Shown here piece by piece: positions 1 to 11,416 of a DNA stretch of 64,000 nt; position 1 is the first letter of the stretch, and every line of letters starts with the position of its first letter. The notes beneath the pieces are model-generated. The model searched no databases and had not been told where the DNA came from. It saw only the letters and a program-made list of their open reading frames with translations. Location of the stretch: NCBI GenBank assembly GCA_023614405.1, contig CM042697.1, forward strand, positions 304,514,323 through 304,578,322, given 5' to 3'. Both the position numbers and the translations under genes were made by a program. The stretch comes from Avena insularis. Its lineage: Eukaryota > Streptophyta > Magnoliopsida > Poales > Poaceae.

Positions 1-739
1 GTCTTCCGGTGACACAACGGGACGCGTGCCCAGCATGGTGGCCATGAGAGCATTGTCGTTGAACTCCTCTGCCAGGGGTACCTAGCCTGGGCTGCGCGAA
101 AGCATGGAGCCCCCCGAGTCCGGTCGCCGGCCCGAATTGCCCAATCGGACACGCTCCACCATGCGAGAAGGTCTGGGCAGCGGCGAGAGGCTAGGCTAGG
201 GACGCGAAGCTCCAACACACCGACTAGGAAAAACGAGGCGATCTTCAATTAAGGTCGTGGGAGGTTGACCGGCCATGGCGGGGATGCAAGGAGAGCAACG
301 ACGAGCTCTGATTTGTAGACCAGTAGCCAGAGCTAAGAAAGGTAATGGAGAGGGGAATAATAGGGGAGAAGAGCAGAGTAGAGAAGATGATCTAGTCCTC
401 GCAGGGGTAAACCAGTCCACGACCGCAAAGGATAACGGGAAATACTGACGGGTCAATGCAAGAAGAGTTGACCTAACGGCGGGATTTGAGTTCAACCATT
501 TTTTAACTGGTTCAAATGATCGTTTGGCCGTTATATTTGTATTTACCCCCATTTGGCCCCTCTCGACAATTGCCGAAGCTACTATAGCCCTTCCGCGAGA
601 TTACACGCAACTTGGAGCCCGCGTTTCCTAGCATCTGAACTTTCGGGTCGCATGTTAAAATTCTCAAGCAAAATGAGTTATTACACTCATAGATAGTGAT
701 AAGAGTATACAAACAAATTAAGATACTACCTCTAATGTT
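1..739. other. Flanking DNA, no gene recognised
   Basis: GC-rich at the left and AT-richer after about 480. Open frames are short, on both strands, and match no family I recognise. It may be the 5' part of a gene lying off the window or old repeat sequence; nothing decides between these. Confidence 0.3.
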
Positions 740-1260
740 TCTCCTACTTAGGTCAATAGGTGCCGTTGCAGGAACTGGGGCTGGTGTCAGCGCCAGCAGC
801 TTGATGTTGGCACCCTTCTAGAAGCAGACTGCACGCGTGGTAAGAGTCATACGATTAGAAGACAATGGTTCAGAATAGTTAGTCGCAAGAAAGTCATCAG
901 AGTTTGTGATGAGTACATAAGAAAATTAATTAGTACTACCTCTGTTCTTGAAACTTTGGTCTACAGTTGTACGATGGCTTGTAAGTATCTTCCCATGCTT
1001 TCTAAAATCGAGTGCTACCTCGTCCCCCTACTTCAGACCATTCTCACGAACATACTTGGACCAAACCCGACCACCCAAATAGGTGGTGGCCATCGTCAGT
1101 GAGACATCCACATCATATAGTTACCGCAAGACTTTTGGGTCCTCGGTATACAGAGTTAGAAACTTGTCGTTTCCGAACAGCTTGTTTATAATGGGGTGAG
1201 AGACACAAGGGACAGCCTTCATGAGAAAATTTATAGACAAGTAAGACGACAACAAGAAAA
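740..1260 (-). pseudogene. Broken B3-domain (REM-like) DNA-binding protein remnant
   Basis: Read on the minus strand from about 1250 to 930, the translation holds the second half of a plant B3 domain: a WSKYVRENGLK block followed by GDEVALDFRKHGK, matching the family pattern W-x-x-F/Y-V-x-x-N-x-L-x-x-G-D-x-V. B3 proteins are plant nuclear transcription factors that bind DNA through this fold. Two in-frame stops break it, one after DPKVLR (about 1122) and one inside the B3 block between LK and GDEV. A second possible exon at about 835-740 (with KGANIKLLALTP) also carries a stop. No full-length start was found. It is not protein-coding now; whether it is a dead host gene or a transported fragment is unknown. 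Two other B3 genes lie about 28 kb away inside the neighbouring CACTA element. Confidence 0.5.
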
Positions 1261-3452
1261 GTGAGATACAAGATATTACATCAAGTCGTTCTAAACCACT
1301 TGGAATCCATACCTGATACCATGGGTACCCTTCGCGAAGGGTGGCCATCAACCATTTTACTTCCATCTACCTTTGGAAGGGCATACATGCCCCCCCTTTC
1401 AATCCACAAGCTTGACAAGAGGACGGTAGAAGAACGGGATGAGCATCTGGTGCGTGGTACTGAATGAAGTTAAGTGGAAAGGTTAAATTATGTAAATATA
1501 ATAATATCAGACAAACTCATTGCTTGAAAAGCAAACAACTTTGATGTTTGTGAACTTCTGATGAGCGTAAAGATAAATACAGCTGATAACAATAGAACGG
1601 AAAATGATAATATATGAAGTTGTGGATTTCCAAATTATACCCACTTCTTAGAGAGGCCAGTGCCAACCTAGGTATTGTGTTTGCGCTTCCTCGTCGTGTA
1701 GACAATGTCCGCTTTTGGTGGGGTATGAGAAATCTACTAGCGTCTACAGCAGCCTCAGCCTCCGCAATAGCACCTTCAATTTGAGTAAATAGAAATAGAG
1801 CTCAATAGTTCAATGCAATACATAGTAGTCATATATATATGACTATGTATGAGACAGTCAGACAGATCCAGATCTGGATTCACATAAACATAGTGCCTGA
1901 CTTAATAAAATCATTCATGTTTCTGAACATATCATAAGCATGCATGACACCAAGCGGATACTAATTAAATCAGGCCGCACCATGGTAAGTGGATTAAGAA
2001 AAGATAACCTCTCTTTAAGCTGGGCCCTCCCAGTTGGGTAGTGGCCTTGCGCTTGTTTGGTGAGTAGTGGTACTTGCAGTATCCTCTGGCATGTGGGGGT
2101 ATCATGCTGTTTGCCGCACCTGGAGCACCGCAAGTTCGCAGGTATGTACCACCGTGCTACAAGAAATAAAGAACAAGATGGCGTCACAGAGGCTTCCACA
2201 AAAACATGATGCAGATAGAGACAACTTTGAGCATAGGGATACATCCAGGTTGCGGACAACCACTTTCAGCATGGGAAAGAATGGAAGAACACAACGAATA
2301 TGCTACTCCATTACCTTTTTTATGCAACTTTTAAGAGAATTGACGGGACCATCACTGTCCGTAGTGGCCATGCGCTCCACTGGCTCATAGTTCTCCATAC
2401 AGAATCTAACGCAAAATCCATCGCACATTAGTATAAATTAAAGGTTACAACATGAAGAACACCGACTTGGAACCCGACCAAATGCCCTAATCAGAACAAC
2501 GGTGACCATGCCTCGATCCTGAATCCAAAAGAAATCAGTCACCCTCGCCCCCCATCCCACCTACCCCCACCTCCAACCCCACCCCAATGGCCCAATCGAT
2601 CAGAGTAGAGGAGGAAAAATACCCTGATTAGGTGAACAGATCCCAATTAGGTGACACTTGCTTTCCTTGCATGATGATGGGAGGTAGGGATTGGAATTTG
2701 CTGGTTGGAAGAGAGGATGGGCAGCCGGAATACTAGTACTACTACTAGTAGTAGGGGTAGAAGTACTACAATTTTTTTCTACAGTGTCACGCAGCGATGG
2801 GAATAGATTCATGGGTTTTTTGCAAAATTTTCAACACGTCGTGGCGTGGGATAATAAATTGTGCAGGACCCACATACAACCTCCTCCTTTTTTCCCTTGT
2901 TGTCCTGTGTTCCTCTCCCAGGACCGATAAAATCGTCCAGTGTTCCTCTCCTAGGACCGAGAAAATCGCCCAATATCGAATCAAACAGATTCAGTTGATG
3001 GAGAATTTTTTTGAATGGAAGAGATAATATATTAATATTAGAAACAAAATACATTATAGCTCTGCTAATGTATAGGGCACCATCTCTGAAGATTAGTATT
3101 TGAGGGAGGGTAAGGGCTGGAAGAGGAAAAGGCGGTGTTTGTTCTAGCATAGGGCACCATCTCGATGCCTCAAAAGCCGCTTGGGAAGCCTCAAATGAAG
3201 GAAACACACACAGACACATATATACTACTCTGCTAATGTACGGATTAGTTTCCAGTTACAGATCTGCTAACGAAGGCCTAAAAATCATATGGTAGCTCCA
3301 TATTACACTACTATGATAGTAACATACCAATCATGGGATAGCTCTACATATATTTAGAGCAATCTTAGGTGCACCCCAAGAGTTTTGCAGCTGGGCTAGT
3401 GGTCATCAGACTGCACATACGGCACCAAAAGTACACCCCTTATTATGATCAG
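1261..3452. other. Unassigned flanking DNA with small repeats and a weak zinc-knuckle-like patch
   Basis: No convincing gene. Three small things are visible. On the minus strand near 2170-2080 a patch reads CSRCGKQHDTPTC, loosely like the zinc knuckle at the end of FAR1/MULE-type proteins, but nothing upstream supports it. Around 2730-2760 there is a short ACT/AGT-rich palindromic microsatellite. Around 2885-2965 a phrase containing TGTTCCTCTC is repeated twice in tandem. Confidence 0.3.
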
Positions 3453-3716
3453 CATCCCTGCATCGAATCCATCCATAAGCAGAATAGGTCATCTTCATTA
3501 TCATCAATGTCGTCTTCGGTTGTCCGCTTCTGCGATTAGTAGATTAACAGATACATTTAAAGAGAAACATCAAAGACACACAACCTAAAAAATTTCCATT
3601 CTATAGATATAGTACCTTGTCATCTGGCATAGCGTAAGTACCTAAAATGAAACCTGTTTCATGCACCCTGGGCCTCTCCTCCCCATTCTACAAGTTGATC
3701 TAGATACTCAGGAGCT
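3453..3716 (-). pseudogene. Possible host exons disrupted at the CACTA insertion site
   Basis: On the minus strand a stretch from about 3700 to 3617 ends in AAG followed by GTACTATA, a possible splice donor. A following stretch starting after CTAATCGCAG (about 3530) reads KRTTEDDIDDNEDD and then stops near 3455. If the CACTA element and one GCT copy are removed, a minus-strand frame rich in LDQL units runs across the junction of the two flanks. This suggests the transposon entered an exon or near one. There is no recognisable domain and the splice model is ambiguous between two frames, so this is a weak call. Confidence 0.25.
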
Positions 3717-3745
3717 CACTACAAGAAATCCGGTCTATTGCCACG
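3717..3745 (+). repeat. CACTA-1 left terminal inverted repeat
   Basis: CACTACAAGAAA start followed by a GC-containing block that is mirrored at the right end. Preceded by target duplication GCT at 3714-3716. Confidence 0.92.
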
Positions 3746-4840
3746 ATAAAAATCGTTGAAACAAGTGCTAAATCATCGCAATTGGTACCTGTTGCATCCA
3801 AAAGTCATTCGTTGGGCAGCATTGCGAGTAAACGCGTGGAGTTAGGCTAGTTCCACGGAATGATTTTCGTGGCTACAAAATTTGCCATTTGCAACCATTT
3901 ATTCGAGCAATTGCCACTCGTTTTTCTGTTGCGGCACTCACTTAACGCAACCTATATTTTTGATGGGTATAACTCTAGGGCAACACATACCGAACCGTGG
4001 TGAGTGACCAATGTGGCAACGGCAAGTGTTTTGTTGCGCATGCTCTTTCGTTGGAATAGTCCGATTTATTTGCCACGTTCAATTTTGTCGCAAGAAACTA
4101 TGGCAACAAACCTTACACGCGTGGAAAAAACGATTTGCCACAAACAATTCAATCGTGGTAACACGAGTTATCTGGTTATCGCCATGTCCAATTATTCTGT
4201 GGCGATCCTCTATTTCAACACAAATAATTTTGGTGGCGCCAAATACTAGTCGCTACGTGCAAGCTTTTCGTGGTGATGCTTTATTCCAACAAATTTTATT
4301 TGTGTGGCGACATGCAATAATCGCAATGGCCTACATATTAGTAGCTATAAACAAGTGCGACGATTTAAACTATTCGTGGCGATGGTTTATTCCAACAAAT
4401 TTTATTTGTGTGGCGACATGTAGTAATCGCAACGTCCTAAATATTAGTAGCTACAAACAAGTGCAACAATTTAAACTATTCCTGGCGCCATTCTATTTCA
4501 ACAAATTTTAGTTTGGTGGCGACAAGTACAAGTTGCAACGTCCAAATTGTTAGTTGCGAGAAACTAGTGCGACAATTAAAAGTTTTCATGACGATTCTCT
4601 ATTTCAACAAAATTAGGTTTGGTGGCACGAAATAGGTAAAGCAACGTCCAAATTGTTTGTGGAGGAAAAGTACTGCCAGATCTCCACTGTTGGTGGCGAA
4701 AGTATATTTCAACAAAACTTTTATTGGTGGCGCTAAGCAGTTATCACAATAGGTAGTCGTGGCGACTGAGCCTTAAAGCAACAATACATTTGCCATGCTA
4801 ATTACCTATTGCCACATTAAAGGGAAAAAAGAAAAAAACG
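3746..4840. repeat. CACTA-1 5' subterminal repeat region
   Basis: Diverged direct repeats of about 106 bp are clearest at 4269-4374, 4375-4480, 4481-4585 and 4586-4665, with partial copies upstream from about 4203. Each contains a TTCAACAAA core followed by TTTGGTGGCGAC or TTGTGTGGCGAC and a GCAACGTCC-like block. In CACTA elements the subterminal repeats bind the TNPA-type protein needed for transposition, so this is the likely binding region. Short frames here are repeat artefacts. Confidence 0.75.
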
Positions 4841-5337
4841 TGAAACAAAAATACGAACATTGAATTAAAATATTCAAAACCGTACGTACAATATGTAAAT
4901 TCATACAAATCATAATTCTCACAGCTATTTATAATTCATACAAATAATAATTCCAATACAATATGGATCTGTTTGATACTCAAAAATATCGAAGGTATCA
5001 TAATGTACTTGATGTAGAATCCATTGCATCTAATTTTTTCCATTATTATAATTTGCATTTCCATCCTGCAATCAAAAATAAAAAAAAGTTTAGTTCATGT
5101 CCATTTGCATCCAAGATACATGGTGAAACATATGAAGCGGGTGGAGAAAGGCTATAGTGTGGGTTTAGAACAAACATACTTGTAAGACAACGAAGAAACA
5201 ACACATATTGAAACATAAGAAGGTGGTGCGGCAAGGCTAAAGTGTGGGTGAAGCAAAAACAGTAGGTACTAGTACCGTTTTGTAAAAGTTTGTGACTTAC
5301 CATTGCTTTAAGGATTCTGTGCGGAGGGGGATAAAAA
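4841..5337. other. AT-rich CACTA interior, nothing recognised
   Basis: AT-rich sequence between the subterminal repeats and the inserted Copia LTR, with no coding or RNA gene signal. It ends in a run of five A next to the LTR. Confidence 0.4.
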
Positions 5338-6993
5338 TGTAGGGTTCGCAGCATAGAAAACAAAAAATTTCCTACGATGGGAACAACTATGTACCAAGAT
5401 CTATCTACTAGATACAAACAACGGGCGGATGTTTATCCATAGAGAACATACCCTTGAAGACTGACAAAGCTTAACGAGTCCAAACTCGTGGTTGATGTAG
5501 ATGATATCTTGCCGATCTCAAGATCGAGAGGAAGTCCTAGCGCCGCAAAACAGCAGCGCATCCGTGCTCGCACACACGTTCGAGGCAGCGAGCAACCTCC
5601 GCCTCCTCGCTCCAGCGATGCAGCGGAAGCACAACTCTTTCTTGCCGAATAGCCATCGGGAACATGTATCTCGCTAGTCCGAGACCATGGGGGATAAATT
5701 CTAGAGGGGGAGATTGATCCTTCACGAGGAGGTGTGAGTGAGAGAGAGGAAGGGGGCTCCTTTTATAGGGAGAGGGGGGCACCCAAGGGGCCATGCGCCC
5801 AGCCATGGGGCTGCCCCCACCTCTTCCACATTCATGTGGGTGGACACTCCACTCACTCAAATGCCTTTCAATTCCCTCCACTCAAAAACCCACTCAAATT
5901 CCCGTTAAATTTCCACCAAATTTAATGCAAACTCTCATTAAATAAAACTCCTTTTATTTATTCAGAATTTTATCAATTACTTTAGTGACAAACATTCACA
6001 TATAACCCCTTGCTAGTATTTCATTTCACATGCAGAAACACTTTCTGCAATTTCACCCAAAAACCCGTTTCGGTATCTAGTGAAATAAATTCCTGCACTT
6101 GTTATTATTTTTGGCATGAAACTTTTGCTCCAATTGGATGTCGGTGTCACTTCAGTGTGTCACCCTACGGTTCGTGAATAATGTGGACATGATCGAGACC
6201 CCTCTCGGATCAATAATCAGAAGCGGGACCTGGAGACCCATACTGACTCCCACAGATTCAACGATGACTTTCTTGTGATCGTCGGAACCTTTTATGCTAG
6301 TATCTTAATCCCTTTGTTTCGCGATATATTACATGTCCAAGATTCGATCATCGGTATCTCCATACCTAGTTTGATCTCATTACTGATATGTACTCTTTTC
6401 TCGTTCCCATGATATAACATTCTAGTGATCAAATCACTTGCTTGCAAGCTAATCAATGTGATATCACCGAGAGGGCCCAGAGCATATCTATCCATCATCG
6501 GATGAACAAATTCCACTCTCGATCCATGGGCTTCAACATAACACTTTAGTAGTTCTGAATCCATCTTTATAATCACCCTGTTACGGTGTGACGTTTGATG
6601 TTATCAAGAAACTCTTCCGGTGTTAGTGATTGACATGATCTCATGGTCTAAGGATTAGGATCACTTCGTAAGTTGTTATAGCAATATAAACTCAATGACT
6701 TTGATCGTAATGCTATACTTCGGATGAATGTTCGTCACACCATTACAGTAATGTTGTGACCTCGTTATTAACAACATACAATGTCCATGATCAGCAAACC
6801 TTTGATCATCTTGTTAATCAACGAGCTAGTTTATAAGAGAGGCATAACTAGGAACTTCCTTTTTGTTTATTAAACACACATGTATTAACGTTTCCGTATT
6901 AATACAATTATAGCATGTAAAATAAACATTTATCATAAATAAGGAATACGATAATAACCACTTTATTATTGCCTCTCGGGCATATTCCCTTCA
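5338..6993 (-). repeat. Copia (BARE/Angela-type) LTR, 3' LTR in minus orientation
   Basis: On the minus strand this starts TGAAGGGAATATGCCC and continues with GAGGCAATAATAAAG, very close to the known start of BARE/WIS/Angela LTRs, and ends ...CCCTACA. It is therefore about 1656 bp long with TG...CA ends. The adjoining interior sequence at 6994-7006 reads, on the minus strand, AAGTGGGAGAC, the purine tract expected just before a 3' LTR of this family. The matching 5' LTR is absent from the window, so the element is truncated. Confidence 0.8.
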
Positions 6994-7947
6994 GTCTCCC
7001 ACTTGCACTAGAGACAATAATCTAGTTTGAAAACTTTGCGTATTGAACATCTATGGCTTTCTGGTGTTCCATATATGCAATTCCAAGTGGTTAACATAAT
7101 CTATGGATCTGACGCTTTCAGGTCCGTGTGTATTTGCATGTCTTTGCGTCTTCACGCATCACTCATTCTCCAATGAGATGGCATTGTATAAATTTGGTCT
7201 TTCGGTGAGACCTTTAGTTCCTTGGGGTTAAATCATGTCGATACTATTGTCATACAATATATCTTTAGTGTTAGCCCGTTGCGAACCACACATTAGTTTG
7301 ATAACAAACTTCTTGACACAAATTCCCTCCTTTGCTGCTACTATAGCAGTCATATACTTAGCCTTTTTGTTGTAGTATTCGTCACAATGTCTTAACTATG
7401 GATTTCATCCAAATCCATCATGGAAACATTCTTTCCATTTCATTGTGCCACCCATAGTTTAAACTGAGATAAACTTAATTTGTATCTTGTAACAAAACTA
7501 GTATCAGCGTAACGCTTTACAATGAACTATTTGTAAACTAGTATCAATGTAACGCTTTACAATGAACTATTTGTAATTGTTTGTCACCTCTACACAAATA
7601 TATTCTTAGTTCTTCCAAATGATCATAAGAATATCCTTACTATCGTCCAATGATCATTCTATGATTCATTCTGGTATATGCTCATAACACTTAGAGCATA
7701 GGACATATCTGGATGTGTACATATCATGGTATGATTGATCAAAATATTCTTGTGATTTCACTCATCAAGAGTCAAAACACTTGAATCTTATTTCACTTAT
7801 CAAGTTTCGATACATTTGAATCTTGATTCAATTCCTTTCCATGCGACAAGAACCGTTTCTTGTCGTTTCTATATTGAACTCCTTCAATATCTCATATATG
7901 TACGTTTGGCATAACCATATTAGCGTCACGGTCTATCCACTATAGAC
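6994..7947 (-). pseudogene. Degenerate Copia pol 3' end (RNase H region)
   Basis: This is internal sequence of the same Copia element, read right to left into the LTR. On the minus strand at about 7366-7295 it still encodes a KAKYMTAIVAAKEGI block followed by a VKKF-like stretch, the decayed form of the EAEYVAASEAAKEA...MKKF signature at the end of Copia RNase H. Many stops and frame changes follow. The remnant ends abruptly at 7947 against the satellite array, so the rest of pol, gag and the 5' LTR are missing. The missing part was either deleted or replaced when the array formed. There is no functional product. Confidence 0.6.
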
Positions 7948-10900
7948 TTTCATGCGGCGGTGTCTGAGATATGAGAGTCCTCACATGGTTTTGTTTGTTC
8001 CATGGTACCTACACCTTCTTTATTAGTTCATATGGTTAGTAGATGACATTGTAAGACTATGAGACCTGGTTTCATTTTTTTTAGAATTATCTATCCACCT
8101 TTCAAATTTAGTCAACCCTAGGTTTGACCATGATTCAAACATTGTTCAGAACATGAAAGTTGGAAAACTAAGCTTGGATCCTTATTATTTACTCCAATAT
8201 GAAGCTATTATACCAAACTGTTTGGTCCATTTCATGATTCACAGTTCATAGCAAACGGCTTGGCTCCATGGATTTCATGCGGTGGTGTCTGAGATATGAG
8301 AGTCCTCACATGGTTTTGTTTGTTCCATGGTACCTACAGCTTCTTTATTAGTTCATATGGTTAGTAGATGACATTATAAGACTATGAGACCTGGTTTCAT
8401 ATTTTTTAGAATTGTCTATCCACCTTTCAAATTTAGTCAACCCTAGGTTTTACCATGATTAAAACATTGTTCAGAACATGAAAGTTGGAAAACTAAGCTT
8501 TTATCCTTCTTATTTACTCCAATATGAAGCTATTATACGAAACTGTTTGGTCCATTTCATGATTCACAGTTCATAGCAAACGGCTTGGATCCTTGGATTT
8601 CATGCGGCGGTGTCTCAGATATGAGAGTCCTCACATGGTTTTGTTTGTTCCATGGTACCTACAGCTTCTTTATTAGTTCATATGGTTAGTAGATGACATT
8701 ATAAGACTATGAGACCTAGTTTCATATTTTTTAGAATTGTCTATCCACCTTTCAAATTTAGTCAACCCTAGGTTTGACCATGATTCAAACATTGTTCAGA
8801 ACATGAAAGTTGGAAAACTAAGCTTGGATCCTTCTTATTTACTCCAATATGAAGCTATTATACCAAACTATTTGGTGCATTTCATTATTCATAGTTCATA
8901 ACAAACGGCTTGGTTCCTTGGATTTCATCCGGCGGTGTCTGAGATATGAGAGTCCTCACATGGTTTTGTTTGTTCCATGGTACCTACACCTTCTTTATTA
9001 GTTCATATGGTTAGTAGATGACATTATAAGACTATGACACCTAGTTTCATATTTTTTAAAATTGTCTATCCACCTTTCAAATTTAGTCAATCCTAGGTTT
9101 GACCATGATTCAAACATTGTTCAGAATATGAAAGTTGGAAAACTAAGGTTGGATCCTTCTTATTTTCTCCAATATGAAGCTATTATACCAAACTGTTTGG
9201 TCCATTTCATGATTCACAGTTCATAGCAAACGGCTTGGATCCTTGGATTTCATGCTTGGTGTCTGAGATATGAGAGTCCTCACATGGTTTTGTTTGTTCC
9301 ATGGTACCTACACCTTCTTTATTAGTTCATATGGTTAGTAGATGACATTATAAGACTATGAGACCTGGTTTCATATTTTTTAGAATTGTCTATCACCTTT
9401 CAAATTTAGTCAACCCTAGGTTTGACCATGATTCAAACATTGTTAAAACATTAAAGTTGGAAAACTAAGGTTGGATCCTTCTTATTTTATCCAATATGAA
9501 GCTATTATACCAAACTGTTTGGTCCATTTCATGATTCACCGTTCATAGCAAACGGCTAGGATCCTTGGATTTCATGCAGCGGTGTCTGTGATATTACTGT
9601 CCTCACATGGTTTTGTTTGTTCCATGGTACCTACACCTTCTTTATTAGTTGATATGGTTAGTAGATGACATTATAAGACTATGAGACATGGTTTCATATT
9701 TTTTAGAATTGTCTATCCACCTTTCAAATTTAGTCAACCCTAGGTTTGACCATGAATCAAACATTGTTCAAAACATGAAAGTTGGAAAACTAAGCTTGGA
9801 TCCTTCTTATTTACTCCAATATGAAGCTATTATACCAAACTGTTTGGTCCATTTCATGATTCACAGTTCATAGCAAATGGCTTGGATCCTTGGATTTCAT
9901 GCGGCGGTGTCTGAGATATGAGAGTCCTCACATGGTTTTGTTTGTTCCATGGTACCTACACCTTCTTTATTAGTTCATATGGTTAGTAGATGACATTATA
10001 AGACTATGAGACCTGGTTTCATATTTTTTAGAATTGTCTATCCACCTTTCAAATTTAGTCAATCCTACGTTTGACCATGATTCAAACATTGTTCAGAACA
10101 TGAAAGTTGGAAAACTAAGCTTGCATCCTTCTTATTTACTCCAATATGAAGCTATTATACCAAACTGTTTGGTCCATTTCATGATTCACAGTACATAGCA
10201 AACGGCTTGGTTCCTTGGATTTCATGCGGTGTATACGAGATATGAGAGTCCTCACATGGTTTTGTTTGTTCCATGGTACCTACACCTTCTTTATTAGTTC
10301 ATATGGTTAGTAGATGACATTATAAGACTATGAGACCTGGTTTCATATTTTTTAGAATTGTCTATCCACCTTTCAAATTTAGTCAACCCTAGGTTTGACC
10401 ATGATTCAAACATTGTTCAGAACATGAAAGTTGGAAAACTAAGGTTGGATCCTTCTTATTTTCTCCAATATGAAGCTATTATACCAAACTGTTTGGTCCA
10501 TTTCATGATTCACAGTTCATAGCAAGCGTCTTGGTTCCTTGGATTTCATGCGGCGGTGTCTGAGATATGAGAGTCCTCACATGGTTTTGTTTGTTCCATG
10601 GTACCTACACCTTCTTTATTAGTTCATATTGTTAGTAGATGACATTATAAGACTATGAGACCTGGTTTCATATTTTTTAGAATTGTCTATCCACCTTTCA
10701 AATTTAGTCAACCCTAGGTTTGACCATGATTCAAACATTGTTCAGAACATGAAAGTTGGAAAACTAAGGTTGGATTCTTCTTATTTTCTCCAATATGAAG
10801 CTATTATACCAAACTGTTTAGTCCATTTCATGATTCACAGTTCATAGGAAACCGCTTGGTTCCTTGGATTTCATGCGGCGGTGTCTCAGATATGAGAGTC

Positions 10901-11192
10901 CTCACATGGTTTTGTTTGTTCCATGGTACCTACACCTTCTTTATTAGTTCATATGGTTAGTATATGACATTATAAGACGACGAGACCTGGTTTCATATTT
11001 TTTAGAATTGTCTATCCACCTTTCAAATTTAGTCAACCCTAGGTTTGACCATGATTCAAACATTTTTCAGAACATGAAAGTTGGAAAACTAAGGTTGGAT
11101 CCTTCTTATTTTCTCCAATATGAAGCTATTATACCAAACTGTTTGGTCCATTTCATGATTCACAGTTCATTGTTGATTGTTTAGCAAACGAG
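7948..11192. repeat. Satellite array: 10 tandem copies of a unit of about 325 bp
   Basis: Unit starts (at TTTCATGC) fall at 7948, 8273, 8598, 8923, 9248, 9570, 9895, 10220, 10544 and 10869. Spacing is 325 bp except for one 322-bp and one 324-bp unit. Copies are near-identical, each with TGAGAGTCCTCACATGG, GGTACCTACA and AGTCAACCCTAGGTTTGACC. Two subtypes alternate: AAGCTT...TTTACTCC in units 1, 2, 3, 6 and 7, and AAGGTT...TTTTCTCC or a close variant in units 4, 5, 8, 9 and 10. The last copy is disturbed near 11170. I do not recognise the unit as a named satellite, and no protein is encoded. Confidence 0.95.
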
Positions 11193-11416
11193 TACACAAC
11201 AGTAATTCGGTGGAAACAACAAAGAATGATCCAGTGAACAATGTGAATCAAACAGAAGGACAGAAAATAGCAATACATGAGTTACTATACTTTAACTCGC
11301 TTATCACATGATTGCAAACATGTGGCACCTCTGTCCTCTGATAAAATGATTAACAAAATGGTCTTGTGGCATTCTGATAATACTTTAACTAGCCTAGGTT
11401 TGACCATGATTCAAAT
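11193..11416. other. Spacer between satellite array and exonuclease-like gene
   Basis: Mostly unique AT-rich DNA. Its last 25 bp or so (from about 11393) repeat the satellite phrase CCTAGGTTTGACCATG, linking the array to the 3' end of the next gene. Confidence 0.5.

Noticed and set aside
1815..1880. Palindromes TAGTCATATATATATGACTA and CCAGATCTGG
   Set aside because: Short AT-rich hairpins are common in such DNA; no MITE ends or target duplication were found.
4004..4511. 166-residue ORF in the CACTA 5' end
   Set aside because: It runs through the 106-bp subterminal repeats and reads as repeat translation.
5537..5925. Frames in the Copia LTR
   Set aside because: They lie in the untranslated LTR and are explained by its GC-rich part.
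9688..9873. Open frame inside the satellite array
   Set aside because: It is one phase of the 325-bp repeat; other copies do not keep it open, and it has no domain.
7948..11192. CRISPR-like array
   Set aside because: The units are 325-bp head-to-tail satellite copies with no spacers.
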